From JACQPU01 sp039961715 (GTDB taxonomy: Bacteria; Bacteroidota; Ignavibacteria; UBA10030), in contig JABRVW010000114.1 in assembly GCA_039961715.1 (NCBI GenBank), positions 1 to 14,535 on the forward strand: a stretch of 14,535 nucleotides of DNA. The letters are read 5' to 3'. The notes under the pieces are model-generated. The model was not told the DNA's origin and did no database searches. It was given only the letters and a program-made list of their open reading frames with translations. The position numbers and the translations under genes are program-made. This document shows, one piece after another, positions 7,475 to 13,571 of this stretch; position 1 is the first letter of the stretch, and each line of letters opens with the position of its first letter.

Positions 7475-8068
7475 TCAGCCCCTCGCGCGCTTCCCACGGA
7501 TGCGGCTCAGGAATTCGGGCGTGATGCCCAGATAGGCGGCAATGTGCTTCTGAGGGATCCTCTGAACAAGGGCCGGATACCGCGTGATGAAATCCTCATA
7601 CCGCTCTTCGGCGGTCTGCCCGATGATCCCGAGGATGCGTCGTTCGTGGGCCACGTAGGCGTTCTGGAGAAGGATCCGAAAAAGCTTATTGAAGGCCGGA
7701 ACCCGCTCACACAACTCATCGTAGGCATGGCGCTCGAGCATGAGCACTTCGGTGTCCTCGAGGGCCTCAATGGTCTGCGTCGCAGGAGCTCCGGTGAGCA
7801 GACTGGACAGATCGGACGTCCACCAGTCTTCGATCGCGAACTGCAGAACATGTTCAAACCCGTCCCGGTCCATGATGAAAGAGCGCAGACAGCCCTTGAG
7901 AACATAGTGCTCGTGCCGGCACGGTTCCCCTGCCTCCACCAGAAAATGCCTCCGGCGCACAGTACGGTGGGTCAGGATGGAACGGAAATACTCGGCCTCG
8001 CTCTTCGTGAGCGAGATGTGACGGGAAATATTCCGGTGAATGAACTGGAATCTGGCCGGACTGATCAT
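7475..8068 (-). CDS. Crp/Fnr family transcriptional regulator
   Basis: A 197-residue protein. Residues about 15-125 form the cyclic-nucleotide-binding-type beta-roll: HFLVEAGEPCRHEHYVLKGCLRSF, DGFEHVLQFAIEDWW, LMLERHAYDEL. A long dimerisation helix follows (AHERRILGIIGQTAEERYEDF) and then a short DNA-binding region, IPQKHIAAYLGITPEFLSRIRG. The recognition helix keeps E-x-x-S-R, the arrangement that in FNR reads TTGAT half-sites. The protein ends right after this helix, without the usual wing, which is common for short Bacteroidota members. It lacks the N-terminal cysteines of oxygen-sensing FNR, so the signal is unknown. The ATG at 8068 was preferred to the TTG just before it. The fusion gene upstream ends 18 bases earlier; doxX lies downstream. 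Confidence 0.9.
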   Translation of the reverse strand: MISPARFQFIHRNISRHISLTKSEAEYFRSILTHRTVRRRHFLVEAGEPCRHEHYVLKGCLRSFIMDRDGFEHVLQFAIEDWWTSDLSSLLTGAPATQTIEALEDTEVLMLERHAYDELCERVPAFNKLFRILLQNAYVAHERRILGIIGQTAEERYEDFITRYPALVQRIPQKHIAAYLGITPEFLSRIRGKRARG

Positions 8069-8086
8069 CAAGAAGCCTGCTGATGC

Positions 8087-8941
8087 TTATCGGTCCGACC
8101 AGACGGCCAGCTCGTTCCCGTTCGGATCGGCAAAATGAAACCTGCGGCCGCCTGGAAACGAGAAGATGTCCTGGACCAACGTTCCTCCGCTCGCAAGCAC
8201 CTTGCTCCTCGTCGCTTCAAGGTCCTTCGCATAGAGAATGATCAGCGCACCGCCGGTCGCAGTCGTGGAACGAAGCTTCCCCTTGCGGAATCCCCCGTCC
8301 ATCGTTCCGTCGTTGAACGCCCGGTATTCCGGACCATAATCCGTGAACGTCCATCCAAAAGCCTTCTCATAGAAGGCCTGGACTGCGTCGAAATCCTCGG
8401 CGAACATCTCAAGATAATTGATCTTTTGATCTGCAGGCATTGCCCGTCCTCCCTCTCCTTTGTCAGTGTTGGCACCCAACGGCCGCGTTTCCTCCATCCT
8501 CACAAGTTTGCGGCCGGACACGTGCGAGTTGACAGCCTTCCACAGTCCGCCCCGCTTGATGAGAACGTTGGAGGAACGGTAGGTCATGGTGAACGGACCT
8601 TCCCCGTCGCTCCCGGTTACCGTGCCGATCCCGGAAATGATCGCCGTGCCATTGGGAAAAACATCGAGCCGCGTGATGGTGAATCGGAGCGAATCATACG
8701 AAGGCCGGCTTGTCCGGACGCGCTCAAGCTCATCGTGCTTTGAGGAGCGTTCCCCGTCGAATCCGATCCGCTCAAAATCCTCGCCAAGGATCCTGTCCAG
8801 CAGTGCTACGTCCTGCTCGCGATAGGCTCTTGGCCATTCAACCTCTTTCAGATAACGAAGAATCGCCTTGTCATCCGGAGGCCTGTCCTGAAAAGGGGCA
8901 AAGATCAGGACGGCCAGAAAGGCGAGAGAAGATCCCGGCAT
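8087..8941 (-). CDS. DUF4440 (SnoaL-like) domain fused to VOC/glyoxalase-like domain
   Basis: A 284-residue reading frame holding two units that are normally separate proteins. Residues 1-18 form a hydrophobic start without basic residues (MPGSSLAFLAVLIFAPF). Residues about 22-150 match the NTF2-like DUF4440/SnoaL fold: LDRILGEDFERIGFDGE, FPNGTAIISGIGTVTGSD, LWKAVNSHVS. A polar linker leads to residue 168, where MPADQKINYLEMFAEDF begins a VOC domain of 117 residues with FYEKAFGWTF and RFHFADPNGNELAVWS. A strong ribosome site lies inside the linker. The part after residue 168 has the length and start of a free-standing VOC protein. The start at 8941 has AGGAG ten bases upstream. Substrates are unknown. 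Either a true fusion or two genes joined by loss of a stop. Confidence 0.82.
   Translation of the reverse strand: MPGSSLAFLAVLIFAPFQDRPPDDKAILRYLKEVEWPRAYREQDVALLDRILGEDFERIGFDGERSSKHDELERVRTSRPSYDSLRFTITRLDVFPNGTAIISGIGTVTGSDGEGPFTMTYRSSNVLIKRGGLWKAVNSHVSGRKLVRMEETRPLGANTDKGEGGRAMPADQKINYLEMFAEDFDAVQAFYEKAFGWTFTDYGPEYRAFNDGTMDGGFRKGKLRSTTATGGALIILYAKDLEATRSKVLASGGTLVQDIFSFPGGRRFHFADPNGNELAVWSDR
8438..8461 (-). promoter_or_regulatory. internal ribosome binding site and ATG for the VOC part
   Basis: Within the linker of the fusion frame the minus strand reads AAAGGAGAGGGAGGA (8447-8461), then six bases, then ATG at 8440-8438. This is one of the best Shine-Dalgarno sequences in the window and is placed exactly where a free VOC protein would begin. 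It suggests that a 117-residue VOC protein is made on its own. Confidence 0.6.
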
Positions 8942-9013
8942 GGTGAGGGGCTCCTGAGGATGTTATCGGTCATGGCCGCGACGACTGAGAGCATGCGTCT
9001 CTTGCATGTCCAG

Positions 9014-9463
9014 TCACAGCTGCGACGTGCACTGCGGGCATCGGGTTGCCTTGATCGGGATTGTGGAAGCACAGTAGGGACATTCCTTCATGCTGGGCGG
9101 CGGAGGAGCGGCCTGCTCCTTCCGATGCATCGCATTCACGCCGCGGATGAGAAGGAACAGCGCGAATGCCACGATCACAAAACTGATGATCGAATTGACG
9201 AACAGGCCGTAATTGATGCTTACCGCACCCGCAGCCTTGGCATCGGCCAGGGTCGCATAAGGCCCGGGTACCGTCGCCCCATCCTTCAGCACAACGAAAA
9301 AGTTGGAGAAATCAATCCCGCCAAGCACAAGGCCGATCGGCGGCATCAGCACGTCGTCTACCAGACTCCTGACGATCGTACCAAAGGCCGCTCCAATGAT
9401 GATGCCAACGGCCATGTCGATCACATTCCCGCGCATTGCGAATTCTTTGAAGGCCTTAAGCAT
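9014..9463 (-). CDS. mscL: large-conductance mechanosensitive channel with C-terminal zinc ribbon
   Basis: A 149-residue protein. The N-terminal amphipathic helix and pore helix are plain: MLKAFKEFAMRGNVIDMAVG, GAAFGTIVRSLVDDVLMPPIG. The periplasmic loop contains GATVPGPYATLADAKAAGA. The second membrane helix starts NYGLFVNSIISFVIVAFALF. After the helix a P-rich linker leads to a Cys4 motif with C128, C131, C142 and C145 (CPYC...CPQC), a zinc-ribbon-like tail absent from the E. coli channel but seen in some other MscL proteins. MscL opens under membrane tension to release solutes on osmotic downshock. The start at 9463 has GAGAGGA five bases upstream; a longer frame into the peptidase gene was rejected. 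It follows the M13 peptidase stop by 19 bases. Confidence 0.96.
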   Translation of the reverse strand: MLKAFKEFAMRGNVIDMAVGIIIGAAFGTIVRSLVDDVLMPPIGLVLGGIDFSNFFVVLKDGATVPGPYATLADAKAAGAVSINYGLFVNSIISFVIVAFALFLLIRGVNAMHRKEQAAPPPPSMKECPYCASTIPIKATRCPQCTSQL

Positions 9464-9482
9464 AGGGTCCTCTCGGAAACGC

Positions 9483-11510
9483 TTACCGCCAGTTCCAGAT
9501 TTTAGCCCGCTTCTCGGCAGGAACGTACATCTTTCCCTCAGGCCCGCATCCGAATGCATCGTACCACTCCTGCATGTTGACAACCGGCCCGTTGGTTCGG
9601 AATTCTGCAGGGGAGTGAGGATCGGTTTTCACCTGCAAACGTACCTGTTCCGGACGGGCGTTGCGGCGCCATACCTGCGCCCATGAGAGGAAGAACCGTT
9701 GCTGAGGTGTGAAGCCGTCAATGAGCCCCACGCTCTTTCCCTTGAGCGAGTTCATCAACGCCGTATACGCAAGGGCAAGACCACCCAGGTCCCCAATGTT
9801 CTCACCCATGGTCAGCTTGCCGTTCACCCGAAGAGAATCAAGCACCATGTAGCCGTCGAACTGTGCCCCCAGAACCGCAGTGCGCTCCTCAAATTTCTTC
9901 CGCGTCTCCGCCGTCCACCACATTCTCAGATTGCCGTCCGCGTCGAACTTGCTTCCCTGATCGTCAAACCCGTGCGAGATCTCGTGCCCGATCACCGCCC
10001 CCATGCCGCCATAATTGACCGCATCGTCCGCTTGGAAATCGAAGAACGGCGGCTGAAGAATGCCCGCCGGAAAGACGATCTCATTCCGCGTGGCGCTGTA
10101 GTAGGCGTTCACAGTCGGCGGCGTCATTCCCCACTCTGTCTTATCCACCGGCTTGCCGATCTTTCCGAGATTGTACGCAGTATTAAACTCCGAGGCACGT
10201 CGGAGATTCTCAAAATACGACTTCCGGTCAACATGAAGCCCGGAATAGTCACGCCATTTGTCCGGATACCCGATCTTCACGCCAAAGGAATTCAGCTTCC
10301 TGAGCGCTGCCGATTTGGTCGAATCATCCATCCAGTCGAGTTTCAGGATGTGCTCACGCATGGCTCCCTTGAGATTGTTCACCATCTCCATGGCCTTCGC
10401 TTTGGCTTCGGGAGGAAATGCCTTCGCGACATACATCTCGCCAAGTGCCTCTCCCAGGAGACCGTTGATCACTGCCCGGATTCGCTTCCAGCGCGGCTGG
10501 AGCTCCTTGGCTCCTGTCAGAATCATGCCGTAGAAACGAAAGTTCTCATCGACAAACGGAGAACTTAACGCCGGCGCAGCATTGCGGAGGACCCGCCAAC
10601 GCAGGTACACCTTCCAGTCGTTCAACGGAGCCTCGACAAGCATGGCATCGACTTCTTTGAGGAACTCCGGCTGGCCCACGTTGACGTCGCGCGGATCCGG
10701 AGATCCGACGGTTTCGAAGAACGCCGCCCAGCGGAAGTTCGGAGAAAGCTCAGCAAGCTGCTGCTGCGTCATCTTGTTGTAGTTCTTGTCGGGATCCCTC
10801 CGTTCCACCCTTGTCCGGGAAGCTTTGGCCAACCGGGTTTCAAACGTCATCACCGTCTTCGCGTTTTCCTCTGCCGTGCGTTCGTCCAGGCCGATGAGTC
10901 TGAACATCGCCGCAACATGCTTCAGATACTGCTCCCGGATATCCCTGGATTTCTGGTCCTGCTCGAAGTAGAAATCGCGGTCAGGCAAACCGAGCCCACC
11001 CTGGCTGATCTGGGCAATTACCTGAGTGCTGTTCTTTGCGTCAATGCCGGAGAAGAATCCGAAAACCCCGCCCACACCGGATGCATGAAGGCGCGCAAGT
11101 TCCGTCTGGAGATCGTCGGTGGTCGCGATGGCGTCAATCCGCCGGAGATCGCCTTCGATGGGTTTCCAACCCAGTGCTTCAATGGCGGCTGAGTCCATGC
11201 CTGTCGCATAGAAATCTCCCACCTTCTGTACATTACTCCCCTTCGGCGCCCGCGTATCCATGGCCGCGGCCTCCAGAATCTCCTTGAGCACTTCGTTGTT
11301 CTTCTCAGCGAGCTCCGTGAAGCTTCCCCAACTGCTGTATTCGGATGGGATGGGTGTGTTCTTGAGCCACGTGCCGTTGGCATAGTAATAGAAGTTGTCG
11401 CAGGGATTGATGGTCAGATCCATGTTGGCGGGATCCAGGGGCTTGGTTTGCTGGCCCGTCGCCGAAGCGGTGATGATGACGAGAAACAACAAAAGCCGGA
11501 AGAGTGTCAT
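9483..11510 (-). CDS. secreted M13 family zinc metallopeptidase (neprilysin/PepO-like)
   Basis: A 675-residue protein of normal length for the family. Residues 1-19 are a signal peptide (LLLFLVIITASATGQ). The N-terminal domain begins INPCDNFYYYANGTWLKNTPIP, typical of peptidase M13. The catalytic domain holds NAYYS near 468-472, the zinc motif HEISH at 509-513 inside VIGHEISHGFDDQGS, and the third ligand E570 in GENIGDLGG (E570, D574). All expected zinc-binding and catalytic residues are present. It is therefore probably an active exported endopeptidase that cuts short peptides in the periplasm or outside. No lipobox is seen. The ribosome site is weak (GGATC ten bases upstream). mscL follows in the same direction. 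Confidence 0.97.
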   Translation of the reverse strand: MTLFRLLLFLVIITASATGQQTKPLDPANMDLTINPCDNFYYYANGTWLKNTPIPSEYSSWGSFTELAEKNNEVLKEILEAAAMDTRAPKGSNVQKVGDFYATGMDSAAIEALGWKPIEGDLRRIDAIATTDDLQTELARLHASGVGGVFGFFSGIDAKNSTQVIAQISQGGLGLPDRDFYFEQDQKSRDIREQYLKHVAAMFRLIGLDERTAEENAKTVMTFETRLAKASRTRVERRDPDKNYNKMTQQQLAELSPNFRWAAFFETVGSPDPRDVNVGQPEFLKEVDAMLVEAPLNDWKVYLRWRVLRNAAPALSSPFVDENFRFYGMILTGAKELQPRWKRIRAVINGLLGEALGEMYVAKAFPPEAKAKAMEMVNNLKGAMREHILKLDWMDDSTKSAALRKLNSFGVKIGYPDKWRDYSGLHVDRKSYFENLRRASEFNTAYNLGKIGKPVDKTEWGMTPPTVNAYYSATRNEIVFPAGILQPPFFDFQADDAVNYGGMGAVIGHEISHGFDDQGSKFDADGNLRMWWTAETRKKFEERTAVLGAQFDGYMVLDSLRVNGKLTMGENIGDLGGLALAYTALMNSLKGKSVGLIDGFTPQQRFFLSWAQVWRRNARPEQVRLQVKTDPHSPAEFRTNGPVVNMQEWYDAFGCGPEGKMYVPAEKRAKIWNWR

Positions 11511-11575
11511 GGTGAGATCCAGTCAGAAGTGAAAGGAATGAAAGAAGGCTCGTGAATGTCGTGATTGAAACGTGC

Positions 11576-11872
11576 TCAGCGCTTGTTGATGCTCTGTATC
11601 TCAATGATGGGACCTGCCATGCGGATGCTCACGTGGTCACGCCGGATCAAGCCTTTTACAATCACCGGCAGGCCGTCGATTTGGTATGTCGCCGGAAGAT
11701 TAATCGGTTCATAGATCCTGTTGTCCTCCCCGCGAAGAGCCCAAAAGCCTCCTTCAAGCTCCATCCATACCACTGTCCCTCGGATCTCTACTCCGGGTTG
11801 CAAGGACCTTTCCGTTTGGCTGGCACACCCTGTCAAGAGTACGTAAATGGCGACAAGGAAAATACGTTGCAT
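11576..11872 (-). CDS. small lipoprotein with OB-like domain, function unknown
   Basis: A 98-residue protein with a lipoprotein signal: a short basic start, hydrophobic core and lipobox LTGC with the acylated cysteine at residue 16. The mature part is beta-rich: GVEIRGTVVWMELEGGFWALRGED, then IYEPINLPATYQIDGLPVIVKGLI and a last strand ending EIQSINKR. The G-x-V...W-x-L...G-x-x-V-x-V-x-G layout resembles small OB-like families such as DUF5818, a tentative match. The ATG comes directly after the TAA of the DinB-like gene with no intervening base, so translation is almost certainly coupled. Its role in the envelope is unknown. Confidence 0.8.
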   Translation of the reverse strand: MQRIFLVAIYVLLTGCASQTERSLQPGVEIRGTVVWMELEGGFWALRGEDNRIYEPINLPATYQIDGLPVIVKGLIRRDHVSIRMAGPIIEIQSINKR

Positions 11873-12403
11873 TTAAGTCCGCCTGTGAAGTACCGGCAAG
11901 TAAGCCTCCCAGGGTCCCACAGCTTCACGGTACTGCCTGGCCATCACTCGTCCTATTTGGGCAAGATGCCCGAGATCATGAACCACCCACGTGGAAAGCA
12001 GCTGTCTCAGCGTCACGGGCCCAAACTCGGGATGCTCACCCGTGAGGTCAAGTTTCTGCGGCGTAAGCCGCATGGATTCCAGCTCAGCCAGATTCGCCTC
12101 GCGTAAAGCTTCAAATCTGTCAAGCCTGTATTCGAGCGTCTGCGTGGACTTCAGGCTCAGATGTCTCGTGCGATCAAAGGGCTCGAAGCGCCGGTTTGGG
12201 CCTTGTGCAAGAATGAGCCGGGCCCGAACCATCCAGTCGGTCTCTTCGGCATCGATCAGGTGGCCAACAATATCAAACGGGCTCCAGGTGTCGGGACCTT
12301 CGTTTGGCAAAGTCCAGTCGGAAGAAAGCCCCTCCAGCAAGGCCCTGAGAACGCGCGGCGTGCGTTCGAGGACCATGAAACTCTTGTGGAGATCGAAATC
12401 CAT
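11873..12403 (-). CDS. DinB family (DinB_2-like) putative metal-dependent protein
   Basis: A 176-residue four-helix-bundle protein. The three histidines expected for the DinB/YfiT metal site are present: H48 in PFDIVGHLIDAEETDWMVRA, and H142 and H146 in WVVHDLGHLAQIGRVMA. Other family features are the RFEPFDRTRH segment and the C-terminal WEAYLPVL. Members include bacillithiol and mycothiol transferases and many stress proteins of unknown substrate; no narrower call is justified. The ATG at 12403 has only a weak purine stretch before it. A palindrome lies 13 bases upstream. The gene runs without gap into the lipoprotein gene. Confidence 0.92.
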   Translation of the reverse strand: MDFDLHKSFMVLERTPRVLRALLEGLSSDWTLPNEGPDTWSPFDIVGHLIDAEETDWMVRARLILAQGPNRRFEPFDRTRHLSLKSTQTLEYRLDRFEALREANLAELESMRLTPQKLDLTGEHPEFGPVTLRQLLSTWVVHDLGHLAQIGRVMARQYREAVGPWEAYLPVLHRRT

Positions 12404-12415
12404 GATGCTTCGTGG

Positions 12416-12432
12416 CGTACGTTCAAGGTACG
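12416..12432. promoter_or_regulatory. inverted repeat upstream of the DinB-like gene
   Basis: CGTAC-GTTCAAG-GTACG is a perfect five-base inverted repeat with a seven-base spacer, 12 bases from the ATG. Its place fits an operator or leader hairpin. A TATGTT-like -10 sequence (minus strand, near 12437-12443) lies just upstream of it. Both calls are tentative. Confidence 0.35.
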
Positions 12433-12489
12433 GGAGGGAACATAAGAAAGACTTTCCGCATGTTCAATGAGGTCCGATTCCTTGCCAGG

Positions 12490-12728
12490 TCATGTGCCCG
12501 TGTGTTTGACACTGTTGAGAAGCCTCCGCAACCTCACAACAAGGGAGATGAAGAGCGCCCCCAGGGGAGTTAAAAAGATTGTAAGGATGATGAGGAGGGG
12601 ACTCCCTCAAACCGCTTCTTTGAATGATCAATCGGTTGCAGGTTCTCGAGAGTCCACCAAAAGAGCAGACCAGCCAGAGCGGCTCCGCCGTTGGCGCCGA
12701 AATAGGTAAGGATTGACAATAGGTCCAT
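12490..12728 (-). CDS. small two-helix membrane protein with a single-base frame break, unknown family
   Basis: The ATG at 12728 has GGAGG seven bases upstream. The frame gives MDLLSILTYFGANGG, a membrane helix (ALAGLLFWWTLENL) and SKKRFEG, then turns to serine-rich low-quality sequence and stops at 12570. One frame over, the downstream sequence reads SPLLIILTIFLTPLGALF and ISLVVRLRRLLNSVK, a second strong membrane helix with a basic end, stopping at 12490. One added base in the GGG run at 12604-12606, or in the GGGG run (plus strand) at 12597-12600, joins the two parts into 79 residues. I do not recognise the family. The break may be a sequence error, a recent mutation or programmed shifting. 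Neighbours are the DinB-like gene and a glycine-rich exported protein. Confidence 0.65.
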
Positions 12729-12886
12729 ACAATTGCCTCCGTGAAATGAGCAGATGTGAGCGCGTGCTTCAGGGTGCTCGTCTCGAAAAAGTGGCCCAAC
12801 CGCTGAAGCGGATTTTCCGGTCGCGCTTCCGTGCCAACATGTGAACGTCGGCGTCAGGAATCGGTGACGCACTGGCGTTGGCGATG

Positions 12887-13405
12887 TCATTCAAGGAATT
12901 CGGTATAAATGACCTCGAACAGAACCGGACAGAGCAAGGGTCCTGCAGCACCGAATCCCTTTCCGTCGGAGAGAGTACTGATGGCGATTCCTGAGCCCAT
13001 TCCCAGGAACCCGGATACCAAGGTTGCGGCAAAGCTCGTCTCTGAATTGTCGGTCTCCGCGAGAATGTGAACTCCCAGCGCGCTTCCGAACGTATAGCCT
13101 GCCATGGCCCCGAGAAGAGCCGGTCCGAGTTGTGCCCAACCTTGAGCTCCGGAAAGAGCAATGGCAAGATGCCCGCCGGCGATCCCGAAAAGACCTCCCA
13201 TGGCGCCACCGAGCCCGACCTTTCCCATGACGAGCCAGAGTCTGTTGAACGTGCGGGACCCTCCTGACGCAGCTGTCGTGTCAAGCACTAAAGAACAGCG
13301 GAACAAACTGGCCGAGACTAAGGGCCTGTCCACGATTCTCTGGCCGTCTGCAGATTGGACAATGAGCAAGACCGTAAACACTGCAAGGAATCCTGATCGT
13401 TTCAT
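12887..13405 (-). CDS. exported glycine-rich hydrophobic protein, unknown function
   Basis: A 172-residue protein. Residues 1-21 are a signal peptide (MKRSGFLAVFTVLLIVQSADG). The mature part has a short region with two cysteines and then four glycine- and alanine-rich hydrophobic stretches (MGGLFGIAGGHLAIAL, LLGAMAGYTFGSALG, LVSGFLGMGSGIAIS, GAAGPLLCPVLFEV) that could pack as glycine-zipper helices in the membrane. I do not recognise the family. No strong ribosome site precedes the ATG; the 166-base spacer upstream contains only short frames. A 158-base spacer downstream separates it from the two-helix gene and contains a small CCGC-TGAA-GCGG hairpin (12800-12811) without a T-tail. Confidence 0.72.
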   Translation of the reverse strand: MKRSGFLAVFTVLLIVQSADGQRIVDRPLVSASLFRCSLVLDTTAASGGSRTFNRLWLVMGKVGLGGAMGGLFGIAGGHLAIALSGAQGWAQLGPALLGAMAGYTFGSALGVHILAETDNSETSFAATLVSGFLGMGSGIAISTLSDGKGFGAAGPLLCPVLFEVIYTEFLE

Positions 13406-13571
13406 GGGGATCGTTATGAGATGGTGGCGGTAGCTGCTTTCATGGTGGGGACACCCAACTTAGCCTCGTTTGCTTTCATCTGTTCTTCATCCTTCCCGTT
13501 CTGTTCATTCTGGTCGGATTTTCGCACTCCGAAAGTTCCGTCCGTCCCCGCGTCCCTGTGGCGGATCGGCT

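Noticed and set aside
9699..10568. A 289-codon open frame on the plus strand
   Set aside because: It is antisense to the M13 peptidase, whose catalytic motifs lie in the same interval.
13412..13474. A 20-codon leader frame upstream of the glycine-rich gene
   Set aside because: It starts with MKANEAKLG, has a mediocre ribosome site and no attenuation-type codon run or hairpin pair; chance is the simpler explanation.
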